64,000 nt of DNA from Lachnospiraceae bacterium (GCA_022800815.1 JAAWRC010000002.1:1-64000); one strand, 5' to 3'; positions 28,188-36,772 are shown, counted from the first letter of the stretch. A program made the numbers and translations. Notes: a model not told the origin generated them from the letters alone.

Positions 28188-29999
28188 TTATATGCGTGTT
28201 TTGAAGAGGCGGGCGAAAAGGAGTCCGACGAGGAGCACGGCGATGGAAACCATGGTCAGAAGGAGGGGCGCTGCAGCGGAGCCGGCGGAGGATTCCTGTG
28301 TAGGGCCGTTGAAGCCGCCGGGCCGTCCCAGCGCCTCCCTGGAGGGTCCGCCGTCCCTGGATAGGGCGGTTTCGTCCGAAGCCGCATCGCCGTCCGGCAC
28401 GCCGTTTTCACCCGGAATCGGAGCACCGCCCGGAAAAGCGTCCGCACCCGGCATGGCACCGGCGCCCGGTAAGCCGTCCGCATCCGGCATGGCATCGCCG
28501 TCCGGCATGCCTCCTCCGCCCATGGAGCCCATGTCGGAGATGTTCAGGCCATTGGCATCAATCATGGTATCCGCATCCTGGGTGTCTGCGGTTCGGCCGA
28601 TTTGTCCGTCAAGCTGGTCTCGGACGCTCTCCGCCCGCAGCAGGCAGAATTCCTTCAAAGTGTCCGCACCCTTCTCAAATTCCTCAAAGGTACAGAATTT
28701 CGTGGGATCCGCCTCCACATAGGGAGAGATCATTGCCCTCACGGAATCTATCTCTGCGGCGAAGCGGCCGCTCTCAAAATATCCCTGAATAAGCTCGGAA
28801 AAGCATTGATGGTACTGCTCCATGTAGGCTTCGTCGGAAAAAATCCAAGCCAGCATGGGCCGTTCCTCCACCGTCCCGCCGGAGACGGGAGTGTCGATGG
28901 GATAATTGATCAAACTTCCGGCCCCTCCGGCGGACTCAAAACCTCCGAAGGCCAGGTTGTAATCCCAGGGGAGCATGGAAAGCAGGCCGTCCTGTTCATA
29001 CAGATAGTAATTGTGGATCATGGAGCCGGTGTAGCTGTCAAAATTCAGGACGAAGTTGTGGGCGGTGAAATAGCGGATCACGCTGTCGATATCCACAACA
29101 TTTTCCGGGGCTTCGCCGCTGCTCAGGATTTTCAGGGCCTCGACCAGACGGTTCTGGTCCGCTTCGGAAATTTCTGTTTTGGCATTGTCAAAAATATTGG
29201 AATAGCTGTCCGCTTCGTCGTCCGTATATTGCAGGAGAACGTCGCTGTCGCCCATGAGCGTCTGCCGGCCTCCCCGGCCGCCCGTCATCTCGGCGGGGGC
29301 CGCTCCCATGGCGTTGGTATCCGGATTGCCGACGGGAATTCTCTCCTGTCTGCCGGAGGGATTGCCCCCTCCTGCCTGGGTGCCGTCCGGCTTGTAGAGT
29401 TCGCCGTAATCTGCGCCATAGTTGCGGGTGAGAAACGACTCCTCGATTCCCTCCACGGCGAGATAAAGCCCCCAGGGTTCCCCGTTGACGGAGATATTTG
29501 CGTAGCTGCACAGCGGGGCGATGACTCCGGCCTCTTCCATGATCCGGTAGGAAAAGAATTCCTTCATATAAGTATTGTCCTGGATCACGTTGTTCAGGCA
29601 GAGCTTGTCGAGACCATAGTAGGTTTTCCCATCCTCATAATGGTCGAATTCGATTTTAAAGCTGTAACGGTCATTGTCGTAGGCGGCCACCTGGGTGAGT
29701 GAGGTGTTCCCCTTTGCGCGGAGCCCCACGTTGCGGTAAGCCTCCCCGTCGATTAAGACGGCGCAGGAGACATATTCCTCGTCGGCGCAGTTCTCAAGAA
29801 AGCCCTCCCAGTCATCCATGACGATATCGACGGCATGGACGGAGGAGGAATCAAACAGGCGGCTTTCATAGCCGGCGCTTTCTGCGGCGGAGACCGCCTG
29901 AATTCCCAGGTCTTCGGCGTTCATGAGGACCAGGGTCAGAAGGAGAGTGACGGCGAGGGCGGCGAGACAGATCCGATCCAGATGCTTGCAGGTTGACAT
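28188..29999 (-). CDS. CotH kinase family protein, membrane-anchored
   Basis: A 603-residue protein. There is an N-terminal membrane or signal segment (about 12-30). The CotH kinase domain (about 50-430) has 'YANISVNGEPWGLYLAVEGI' and the catalytic-type 'MLPWDYNLAFGGF'. A low-complexity tail of Gly/Ala/Pro/Asp repeats follows (about 490-570). The C-terminal membrane helix is 'LLLTMVSIAVLLVGLLFARL'. CotH proteins are atypical secreted protein kinases first known from spore coats. Here the domain is probably outside the membrane. A GGAGG site precedes the ATG. It is the last gene of the operon with DUF4956, VTC and two-component genes. Confidence 0.9.
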   Translation of the reverse strand: MSTCKHLDRICLAALAVTLLLTLVLMNAEDLGIQAVSAAESAGYESRLFDSSSVHAVDIVMDDWEGFLENCADEEYVSCAVLIDGEAYRNVGLRAKGNTSLTQVAAYDNDRYSFKIEFDHYEDGKTYYGLDKLCLNNVIQDNTYMKEFFSYRIMEEAGVIAPLCSYANISVNGEPWGLYLAVEGIEESFLTRNYGADYGELYKPDGTQAGGGNPSGRQERIPVGNPDTNAMGAAPAEMTGGRGGRQTLMGDSDVLLQYTDDEADSYSNIFDNAKTEISEADQNRLVEALKILSSGEAPENVVDIDSVIRYFTAHNFVLNFDSYTGSMIHNYYLYEQDGLLSMLPWDYNLAFGGFESAGGAGSLINYPIDTPVSGGTVEERPMLAWIFSDEAYMEQYHQCFSELIQGYFESGRFAAEIDSVRAMISPYVEADPTKFCTFEEFEKGADTLKEFCLLRAESVRDQLDGQIGRTADTQDADTMIDANGLNISDMGSMGGGGMPDGDAMPDADGLPGAGAMPGADAFPGGAPIPGENGVPDGDAASDETALSRDGGPSREALGRPGGFNGPTQESSAGSAAAPLLLTMVSIAVLLVGLLFARLFKTRI

Positions 30000-30009
30000 A
30001 GCGGCCTCC

Positions 30010-30681
30010 TTATCCCATGTAATCCCCGTTGTAGCTGACCAGGACGGCGCTGGTGACGCCCTCCATCTCGGAGAGTGCGTTGATAAAATCCGTGTCGTCG
30101 TCCTTCAAGCGGATTTCCAGATTCAGCTCGATCGCTCCCTTTACGGCGCTTTTGCTCTTGACGACGCACCGCTGCAGCCATTTTTCCAGAAAGGCCGTCG
30201 CACTTTTTTCGGCGGCGGAATCCGTGCAGGAAAGGACGAGGATGTAGGGATTGCAATGGGATTTCCGGTTGACGAACGCGAGCAGGATCATCCCGATGAG
30301 CACGCTGCCGATGACCGCCAGAGGAATCATTCCGGCGGCCAGCACGATGCCGTCGGCGATGGACCAGAACAGGAAGGCGATATCCAACGGCTCCTTGATG
30401 GCCGTGCGGAAGCGGACGATGGAGAGGGCGCCGACCATGCCCAGGGAGAGGACCACGTTGGACGTGACTGCAAGAATCACGACGGTGGTGATCATGGTGA
30501 GGGCCACCAGGGTCGTGCCGAAGCTGGAGGAATACATGATCCCCTGATAGGTTTTTTTATAGACGAGGAAAATGAACATTCCGATGCCGAAGGCCAGAAC
30601 CAGAGCCAGGACCATGTCGAGAAGGCTGACGCTTGTCACATTCTCCAGAAAACTGGATTTGAAAATATCGCTGAAAGTCAT
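30010..30681 (-). CDS. DUF4956 membrane protein
   Basis: A 223-residue protein with about four membrane helices in the first 130 residues ('VLALVLAFGIGMFIFLVYKK', 'GMVGALSIVRFRTAIKEPLD'). A cytoplasmic C-terminal domain (about 140-223) follows, ending 'SEMEGVTSAVLVSYNGDY'. The 'SIVRFRTAIK' motif is diagnostic of DUF4956. The family is repeatedly found next to VTC and CotH genes, as here; its role is unknown. It is 10 bases before cotH and 60 after the VTC gene. Confidence 0.9.
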   Translation of the reverse strand: MTFSDIFKSSFLENVTSVSLLDMVLALVLAFGIGMFIFLVYKKTYQGIMYSSSFGTTLVALTMITTVVILAVTSNVVLSLGMVGALSIVRFRTAIKEPLDIAFLFWSIADGIVLAAGMIPLAVIGSVLIGMILLAFVNRKSHCNPYILVLSCTDSAAEKSATAFLEKWLQRCVVKSKSAVKGAIELNLEIRLKDDDTDFINALSEMEGVTSAVLVSYNGDYMG

Positions 30682-30741
30682 AATGAGGTTGTTCCTTTCT
30701 TTTTTGTTTGGCAGACAAATTGCCCGTTTTGTTCAGGTAAT

Positions 30742-31413
30742 TCAGCCGTAGACCCGGCAGGCGGCATATTTGGAGAATGCGCAGACCCGGCGCCCCGGAA
30801 GGCGGACGGCGTCCCGAATGACGTCCGGAAGGAATTCGCTCCACTTCACCTCCAGAATGACGGGCGAGGCCCCGGCGGGGATGGTGACCACCTCCGGTCG
30901 GAACAGGCCGGTGTCAAACAGCCCCGTCCGGATGTCAAAATCCAGCGTGATGCGCACGTGGCCCGGCGCAAAGACGAAGGCCTCCCTGGTGTAATCCACG
31001 ATGGTTTTCGGGCGGAGTCCCAGATTTCTCAGCTTGACGTAGAATTCTTCCAGAAGCGGGACGCCGCTTCCCGCCATAAAATCCGGACGTCCCTCCAGGA
31101 TGCGTTCCACCTGCTCCCTCGCAAGGGGGACGCTGTCCTTCCGGGAAAGGCCGTTTACCTTGCTCTTCTTCTCCAGGCGGATGAATGAGGAGTCCCCGTC
31201 ATAATAGCGAATCCGGAATTTTTCCCGGATGTTGACCCCGTCGATTTTTTCCCGGAGGGCCTTGTCGTCCATGGTGTCAAAATACAGGCTTCGGATCTCG
31301 TACGTTCCGTCCGTCCCATGGGAGTCCCGGCCGGCTATGGCCGAGAGCCGCATCCGGAGGACCAGAAGATCGGAATGGCTGATTTCGTGTTTCCGCTCGT
31401 GCCGATATTCCAT
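30742..31413 (-). CDS. VTC-domain (polyphosphate polymerase-like) protein
   Basis: A 223-residue protein with the VTC/CYTH-type tunnel fold. The signs are 'YRHERKHEIS', 'YEIRSLYFDT', 'KFRIRYYDGD', 'IRLEKKSK' and 'HVRITLDFDIRTG'; the alternating basic and acidic residues would line the tunnel. 'VILEVKWSEFLPDVI' ends the domain. In yeast the related domain makes polyphosphate from ATP; in bacteria some VTC-like proteins have other or unknown roles. The ATG at 31413 follows GGAAG; the longer frame (to 31698) lies inside the kinase gene. It is four bases from the histidine kinase gene. Confidence 0.88.
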   Translation of the reverse strand: MEYRHERKHEISHSDLLVLRMRLSAIAGRDSHGTDGTYEIRSLYFDTMDDKALREKIDGVNIREKFRIRYYDGDSSFIRLEKKSKVNGLSRKDSVPLAREQVERILEGRPDFMAGSGVPLLEEFYVKLRNLGLRPKTIVDYTREAFVFAPGHVRITLDFDIRTGLFDTGLFRPEVVTIPAGASPVILEVKWSEFLPDVIRDAVRLPGRRVCAFSKYAACRVYG

Positions 31414-31417
31414 GGGT

Positions 31418-32716
31418 TCACTTCCTTTCAAAATAAGAATAAGAGACTTCACCCTTTCCCTTCGGGGGAGGGAGCGTGACCGTAAACTCCACCTTGCCGT
31501 CATGGCACCGCACACCGATTTTGCCGTGGTGGGACAGGGTGATGGCCCTGGCAATGGCAAGCCCCAGTCCATAGTGGCCCGGCTCGTCGGTTCTGGACGG
31601 GTCCCCCCGGTAAAACCGCTCGAAAATCTGCGCCTGTTCGGCTTCCGGGATGGGATCCCCGTCGTTGAGGACCGACAGGACGGCCTGTCCGTGAGCACCT
31701 TTTTTCAGGCTCAGGAGGACTGCCTTTCCCGGAGGGCAGTGGTGCAGGGCGTTGTCCAGGAGAATGGCGGTCACCTGACCAAGCTGGGTGGCGTTGCCAT
31801 GCACGCAGACCCCGTCGGCAATGTCACAGGAAAAAACAAGACTCTGCTCGAACATGAGACTCTCAAAGGGGAGCGCCTCCCCCGCCACGAGACGGCTGAA
31901 ATCCACCGGCCCCATGGGCGTGACCGCCTGTTCCGTGCGGGCCAGGTCCAGAAGCTGCGTGACCAGGGCGTGCATCCGCTTGTTTTCATATTGAATGTTG
32001 AGGAGCCATGGATTTTCCCCGATCTGTCTCAAGAGGAGTTCTGCATTGGTGCTCATCACTGCGATGGGGGTCTTGAGCTCATGGCCCGCGTCGGAGATGA
32101 ACTGCCGCTGTCTTCTGTGGCTTTCCTCCAGGGGCTCCACGATTTTTCTGGCGAGATGGACGGCCAGGAAAAACAGAAGGAGGATGGCGGTCCCGCCGAA
32201 GATCAGCGTGTAGCGGAACAGGGTGGTCATGCTCTCCCGCACGATGGTATTGTCCATGAAGGCCACCAGGGTGTAGCCGCCCTTGTCGGCCTTGCGGTAA
32301 ATCAGGCTGTTTTTCATGCCGGTCGTTTTGGAACCGGCCGCGATCAGCCGGGCCATTTCTTCCAATTCCCCGTCGTCATGGATGGAGATCTTGGGATTGG
32401 TGACGGAAAGGATTTCTCCCCCGTCGGAGATGGCGACAGAGTAGAAGGTGGACAGCTGGAATGCCGGCGTATCCTCAAAGCGGGGAATGCCTGGATCCGG
32501 CTTTCCGCCTCCTCTTTCCGGGGCGGCCTCCGGGGAAAGGGCGGGGGACTGGCCGGGCAGCCGGTAAAGCGATACATGTCTCTCCAGCATTTCTCGGTTC
32601 CGCCTGGACACTTCCAGATAGCTGGAACCGTAGATCAGGCAGAGGGTGCCGATCCAGAGAAGGACGAGGACGGCCATGATGGAAGCGACGATTTTTCGAC
32701 GGGATTTTCTAAACAT
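31418..32716 (-). CDS. Sensor histidine kinase (OmpR-partner type)
   Basis: A 432-residue membrane kinase. Helix 1 (about 10-30), an extracytoplasmic domain (about 31-165) and helix 2 ('LIFGGTAILLLFFLAVHLA') are followed by the H-box 'QFISDAGHELKTPIAVM'. The ATPase domain has N-box 'VTAILLDNALHHC' and G-box 'GLGLAIARAI'. The ATG at 32716 has GAGGTG upstream; a GTG at 32722 is two codons earlier. It overlaps the regulator's stop by 8 bases, showing coupled translation. As first cistrons of the VTC-DUF4956-CotH operon, the pair probably senses an envelope signal and controls that set. Confidence 0.92.
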   Translation of the reverse strand: MFRKSRRKIVASIMAVLVLLWIGTLCLIYGSSYLEVSRRNREMLERHVSLYRLPGQSPALSPEAAPERGGGKPDPGIPRFEDTPAFQLSTFYSVAISDGGEILSVTNPKISIHDDGELEEMARLIAAGSKTTGMKNSLIYRKADKGGYTLVAFMDNTIVRESMTTLFRYTLIFGGTAILLLFFLAVHLARKIVEPLEESHRRQRQFISDAGHELKTPIAVMSTNAELLLRQIGENPWLLNIQYENKRMHALVTQLLDLARTEQAVTPMGPVDFSRLVAGEALPFESLMFEQSLVFSCDIADGVCVHGNATQLGQVTAILLDNALHHCPPGKAVLLSLKKGAHGQAVLSVLNDGDPIPEAEQAQIFERFYRGDPSRTDEPGHYGLGLAIARAITLSHHGKIGVRCHDGKVEFTVTLPPPKGKGEVSYSYFERK

Positions 32717-33392
32717 CCTCACACCTCAGCTCGTACCCGATTCCCCGCAGGGCCTTGATGGAGGTCTTCGCCCCCACGAAGGCCAGTTTTTTGCGGGTGA
32801 AGGAGAGATAGACCTCCACGTTGTTGTACTCGGCGTCACTGTCAAAGCCCCAGACTTTTTCCGCAAGCTGTTCCCTGGTGAGAACCCGCTTCTGGTTGAC
32901 GATGAAATATTCCAGGATCCGGTACTCCTTTTCGCTCAGGCGGACACGCTGGGACGTGGCCGTACAGACGAGGGAGACGGTATTGGTATCAAGGGCGATG
33001 TCCCCGAAGGAGAGCGTTCCGTCCCCGGAGGGGAGGTTTCTTCTCAGGAGGGCCCGGAGCCTTGCGAGAAGCTCCCTGGCCATGAAGGGCTTGGTCAGAT
33101 AGTCGTCCGCACCACTGTCCAGCCCTTCCACGGTATCGTCCAGCTCGCTTTTGGCGGTCAGCATGAGGATGGGAGTCCGGATGCCCTGCCTCCGGAGCGA
33201 CTTTGCAATTTCAAAGCCGCTCATCCCCGGAAGCATGACGTCCAGAACAATGACGTCGTATAGGTTCCCCTCCGCCGCCGCCAGCCCGGAAGGGCCGTCC
33301 GTGCAGGCGTCCACCTCATAATGTTCCTGCCTGAGAAGCTCGGAGAGGGCCTGGACCATCCGTTTTTCATCCTCCACCAGCAAAAGCTTCAT
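32709..33392 (-). CDS. OmpR/PhoB-family response regulator
   Basis: A 227-residue regulator. The receiver domain has 'LVEDEKRM', phosphoacceptor Asp51 in 'DVIVLDVMLPGMSG', 'LMLTAKSE' and Lys in 'DDYLTKPFM'. The winged-helix domain (about 130-225) has 'LSEKEYRILEYFIVNQKRVL' and 'VEVYLSFTRKKL'. It is the first gene of a five-gene minus-strand operon running to 28188. A tandem 11-bp direct repeat sits just upstream of its -10 element, suggesting autoregulation. Confidence 0.95.
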   Translation of the reverse strand: MKLLLVEDEKRMVQALSELLRQEHYEVDACTDGPSGLAAAEGNLYDVIVLDVMLPGMSGFEIAKSLRRQGIRTPILMLTAKSELDDTVEGLDSGADDYLTKPFMARELLARLRALLRRNLPSGDGTLSFGDIALDTNTVSLVCTATSQRVRLSEKEYRILEYFIVNQKRVLTREQLAEKVWGFDSDAEYNNVEVYLSFTRKKLAFVGAKTSIKALRGIGYELRCEDV

Positions 33393-33415
33393 ACTGCGTC
33401 ACCTCCATGTCCCCC

Positions 33416-33447
33416 ATTATAGCACGGAAGATTGAAGGAAGATTGAA
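33416..33447 (-). promoter_or_regulatory. Operon promoter with tandem 11-bp operator repeat
   Basis: On the minus strand TATAAT (complement of 33416-33421) has no good -35 box. Instead two perfect head-to-tail copies of an 11-bp unit (33426-33436 and 33437-33447) begin 5 bases upstream. Two direct repeats spaced 11 bp and placed over the -35 region are the classic arrangement for OmpR/PhoB-type activators. Confidence 0.65.
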
Positions 33448-33518
33448 AACGATGGAAAAATTTATGTATGGAAAGCTTACGCTGATCAATATGAAACTTT
33501 AAAAATAAGGTACAGAGA

Positions 33519-33664
33519 GTGGAGCAGATTAAAAAGCCGCTTGAAAATTACCGCGACATGGATGTGTTCAAGATTTATGTGTCAGACTTGGGGCTGCTTT
33601 GTGCCAAGAAGGACGTAAACCCCAACGACGTCCTCTATATGGTGGAGGGACGGAATGACTTCCG
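33519..33664 (+). pseudogene. Fragment of a DUF4143-type AAA ATPase
   Basis: About 49 codons ('PLENYRDMDVFKIYVSDLGL', 'NPNDVLYMVEGRNDF') match the middle of the DUF4143 domain in bacterial AAA ATPases. The ATPase half and the C-terminal nuclease-like half are missing, and after 'NDFR' the reading becomes unrelated. A GTG start can be drawn at 33519, but there is no reason to think a protein is made. It marks the left edge of the decayed accessory island. Confidence 0.65.
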
Positions 33665-33770
33665 CAGACAACATCATTTATTACTATCACCTATACTAAT
33701 GGTATTGATAAAGGGAATGCATGACTGGAGAAATGGGACCAGTGGATGATTCTTTCTTTTCTTAGGAATC

Positions 33771-33803
33771 AGGGGCTGAAACCGGCGTTAACCGACAGCC
33801 CCT
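33771..33803. other. Stem-loop past the XRE regulator gene
   Basis: AGGGGCTG (33771-33778) and CAGCCCCT (33796-33803) form a perfect 8-bp GC-rich stem 12 bases past the stop of the minus-strand regulator. No strong T-run follows on that strand, so its strength as a terminator is doubtful. Confidence 0.45.
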
Positions 33804-33814
33804 TTGATCTGAAA

Positions 33815-34156
33815 TTATTTTTCCAACGCTCCGGGCAGACAGACGAGCCGGTTGAAGATGGGCTCCATCTCGGCGAAGTACGTCTCCGGCATGCGTCGCA
33901 GCCGCTCCGCCAGGTAATCTACGTCGTTCATGTTTTGATCTCCGAACAAAATCCAGTCGCTGGAAATAGACAGCTTTTCGCAAATTCGCTTCAAAGTGGA
34001 GATTGAAATTCCCACGAGGCCCCTCTCAATATCGGATACGTTCTTGGGCCCCAGCGACACAAGCGCCCCGAACTGCTCCTGCGTAAATCCGGCCCGCTCC
34101 CTTGCGATGCGGATCTGATTCCCCACCAGAATGTGGATTTCCTTTTTCTCTCTCAT
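33815..34156 (-). CDS. XRE-family helix-turn-helix regulator
   Basis: A 113-residue DNA-binding protein. The HTH (about 10-65) reads 'GNQIRIARERAGFTQEQFGA' then 'GPKNVSDIERGLVGISISTL', a standard Cro/CI fold. The remaining 45 residues are probably for dimerisation. The ATG at 34156 follows GGGAGG by 7 bases; longer readings have no site. It is divergent from the membrane gene at 34437 across an AT-rich 280-base gap and may control that gene. Such regulators are frequent on mobile elements. Confidence 0.88.
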   Translation of the reverse strand: MREKKEIHILVGNQIRIARERAGFTQEQFGALVSLGPKNVSDIERGLVGISISTLKRICEKLSISSDWILFGDQNMNDVDYLAERLRRMPETYFAEMEPIFNRLVCLPGALEK

Positions 34157-34436
34157 TATTACCTCCCATACACCTATTATTAATATCATTAGTATATGTA
34201 ATGGTAGAAAATACAGAAACAATTCAGCGAAATGATGTTTTCTAATGGTAATAACATGAAAATAAAAAAGCTTTGTTTTTGGCTCCACTGTATATCTAAA
34301 TTTTTGTGATTTGTTTTGTGATATTTAGGGAATCGAAAATTAATGACGCAGATAAAAGTACTTAATATTAAAAAATAAAAAGATTGTAAAATAAAGTCTA
34401 TAATGGTAGAATTGAATCGAAAAGGGGGATATGGTG

Positions 34437-35732
34437 ATGAGAGAAAAGCTAAAAAGCGTAGTTGCATGGATTTACATTATGTTTTTTTCGGTTCAAATAT
34501 TTTCGATAGCGTCGGCGTTTATTATACAAAATGATTTTGCTGACGGTTGGGTTTTGCGTTTTTTTCGATTTTGGGATGCGTTGGGCAAGCCGATTTTTGA
34601 AAATTGGCTGTCATTTTCGATTCTGTTTATTTTGCTCTTTGCGGGCGGGATTTTATCTGCTCAGTTAAAGTCAGAAAAGACTGCAAATCATAAATTAAAT
34701 TTTGTACTACTTTGCATAAACTTGTTCCTGTGTAATCGTTGTTATAATACCGGCGTTTTACAGGAAAGGATGCGATACATTGGTGAAAATGTATGGGGCG
34801 TTTTGGGATTTTTATTGGCAGTCGTTGTTGCTATCGGGATTGGAAACGCATTGAAAAAAGAAAGGGAATATCGGAGCGGCAGACTAGGCAAGGCAACAAT
34901 ATCTGATGTAGATATCGAAAGAGGACAAGAAACTGTAGAAAATTATGCTGACAGCCAGGATGAAAGATTTCGGGAACAGTATCCCGTATCCTCTGCGTGG
35001 GACAGCTATAAGCAATCCATTGCTTATAAAAAGCGAGTGAAGCATAGAGAAAAGGAGCGACGTTATAAAAACAAAGCCGAAATCAAAACGGAAGAAAAGA
35101 AAGAAATTGCCCAAAAAAGAAGCGGTAAAAGGGTTGAGTCAGCTGAAAAACAAACTAAAAAAGAAAAACTAAAAAAAGCTCCGGCTATAGTGGTGTATAT
35201 TTTAATACTGGGCGGTATGTTTTACCTCGTAGTGTCCCCAAATACGGAAATTGGTAAACTAATTAGTAATATAGGTGAATCTTTGAACTTGATTACTTTG
35301 GGTGCGGATGACTTAAAGAACCCGATATTAAATTTCCTTTTTGGCTTTGGAAGCATATTTTTAATTGCAATTACCTTGGTTTTGATGGGGTTTGCGGTGT
35401 ATTTCGTACTGAGAACTCTTTGGTATTTTATAGTTAATCTGAGGGAAGACAATACATTCGTCAAAAAGATTGCACGGGACTTAAAAGCTTTTTTCTTTGG
35501 TTTGGCGGACAGCGTGGTACGGCTGTTGCTGTTTCTTCCGGATTTTTTGGTACTGGTAGAGGATTTTTTGTTTGATATGAGAGATGATTCATGGATTTTG
35601 ACTGGGTGGAAATGGAAGGGTTCGGGAAGGAGCATGAGGATTTTTTGGGGAATTATTTGGAACTTCCGAATGGAATTCCCGCCCATGATACTATCCAGAG
35701 AGTTTTTGCCATGGCGCCTTCGGGATTTTTAG
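34437..35732 (+). pseudogene. Membrane protein truncated by an IS remnant
   Basis: About 385 residues of genuine sequence, then an unrelated tail. Two hydrophobic segments near the N-terminus ('AWIYIMFFSVQIFSIASAFI' and another near 60-80), a helix near 120-140, a long charged Lys/Glu linker (about 190-245), then helices near 246-262 and 295-330. The last 45 codons are an out-of-frame reading of transposase DNA from about 35590, so the natural C-terminus is lost. AAAGGGGG is 8 bases before the ATG at 34437. AT-rich and unlike its neighbours. No known family recognised. Confidence 0.6.
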
Positions 35733-36376
35733 AAGGTTTTCAGAAAAGATGGAATGAGATGTTAAACAGCGAGGAAAGGACGAAAGTAAAACGACTGCTT
35801 GCGATTGATGGGAAGACCCAGAGGGGAAACGGGAGTAAAACCGAAAGGCCAATCATATAGTGAGTGCCGTGGATGAAAATGGATTCTGCCTGGGACAGAA
35901 ACTAATGGAAAAAACAAACGAGATCAAAGCGATTTCGGAACTGTTGGACTGCCTGGACATAAAGGGAACCATCATCACAACGGATGCCATGGGAACCCAG
36001 ATGGCAATCGCAAAGAAAATTCGCCAGAGATATGCGGATTATGTTTTGGCATTAAAGGCAAATCAGGGGAACCTGCTGGAAGAAAGAACGATATTTTATA
36101 AGCAGTCTGCCAACCGGGATAGAAGAAATCGCGCATGCAGTACGGGGGCATTGGATGGTGGAGAGCTACCATTGGTATTTAGACGTGATATTCCGGGAAG
36201 ACGGGAACCACACATTAGAAAAACAGGCATCCTATAACCTGAATATCATGAGGAAACTGTCATTGAATATATTAAAGATGATAGAAATAGGAAACAAAGC
36301 GTTAAGCCTGAAAAAGAAGAGATATGCAATCGGTACAAATCCGGAAAAACATTTAGAATGGATTATGAATTTGTGA
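35593..36376 (+). mobile_element. Degraded ISAs1-family transposase
   Basis: Three reading-frame pieces together match an ISAs1-type (H-repeat-like) transposase. They are 'WVEMEGFGKEHEDFLGNYLE' to 'LLAIDGKTQRGNG' (catalytic Asp in AIDGK), then 'SAVDENGFCLGQKL' to 'IITTDAMGTQ' (second Asp) and 'YVLALKANQGNLLE', then 'GIEEIAHAVRGHWMVESYHW' (catalytic Glu region) to the stop at 36376. There is a one-base frameshift near 35840 and a deletion of roughly 120 codons near 36090. The first 40 or so codons of the usual protein are missing. No terminal inverted repeats were found, so it is immobile. Confidence 0.85.
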
Positions 36377-36470
36377 TTTTGGAACTAAAACTGTAAAAGT
36401 CAGGCATTAGTAGGCGGGTATTCGAGTTGTAAAGACCTTTAAGAAAGAAATGGAAGGATGCTCTTTGCTA

Positions 36471-36479
36471 TGTTATAAT
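36471..36479 (+). promoter_or_regulatory. Extended -10 promoter of the small toxin-like gene
   Basis: TGTTATAAT (36471-36479) is a perfect extended -10 element 47 bases before the ATG. No good -35 box is seen at the expected place. Confidence 0.55.
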
Positions 36480-36525
36480 GCTTGTGTTGTCTAACCTACA
36501 CCCGGCAACGGGAGGAGGTGTTTGC

Positions 36526-36624
36526 ATGGAGTTATTCTTCACATTTCTTGTGACTGTCGCAGCGGGTGTGGTTTGCCACCTCATCAGCAAATGGCTAGAC
36601 AGGCATGACAAAGGCAACAGATAG
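36526..36624 (+). CDS. 32-residue membrane peptide, type I toxin-like
   Basis: The peptide has 32 residues: a hydrophobic helix (about 3-21, containing 'FFTFLVTVAAGVVCHLI') and the polar, charged tail 'SKWLDRHDKGNR'. This layout (short helix, WLDR-type junction, charged tail) resembles Fst/Ldr-like and related Gram-positive type I toxins. GGGAGGAGG lies 7-8 bases before the ATG, a very strong site. A hairpin (36661-36698) follows, and a strong minus-strand promoter beyond it points back toward the gene, as in the par/fst module. The peptide may damage membrane potential when freed from antisense control. Family assignment is by layout, not by a database search. Confidence 0.65.
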   Translation: MELFFTFLVTVAAGVVCHLISKWLDRHDKGNR

Positions 36625-36644
36625 TCTAGTGGGTGCTTTGCCAC

Positions 36645-36737
36645 TATAAAAAGAAAAGAAGAATCCCTCGACTGTACGCCATTACGGTCGAGGGATTCGT
36701 TCTTTGCCTACATGGATTTCTCCACATTTCTTTGCCT
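36645..36737 (-). ncRNA. Candidate antisense RNA antitoxin
   Basis: The predicted transcript starts about 7 bases past the minus-strand -10 (36744-36749), runs through the hairpin 36698-36661 and ends in the T-rich stretch complementary to 36641-36660. That gives about 90 nucleotides. It overlaps the 3' end of the toxin mRNA. CCTACA in the toxin leader (36495-36500) recurs at 36707-36712, so the antisense RNA could also pair briefly with the leader, as direct repeats do in fst systems. Ends are inferred. Confidence 0.5.
36661..36698. terminator. Shared hairpin of the toxin/antisense pair
   Basis: A perfect 12-bp stem (36661-36672 with 36687-36698) and a 14-base loop. On the minus strand it is followed by a long T-rich run and should end the antisense RNA. 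On the plus strand only a weak T-run follows. Confidence 0.75.
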
Positions 36738-36743
36738 AATGGC

Positions 36744-36772
36744 ATTATAGCATATGCAGATTTTAATTGCAA
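36744..36772 (-). promoter_or_regulatory. Promoter of the antisense RNA
   Basis: Read on the minus strand: TTGCAA (complement of 36767-36772), an exact 17-base spacer, then TATAAT (complement of 36744-36749). No open reading frame follows it on that strand before the hairpin. Confidence 0.65.
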
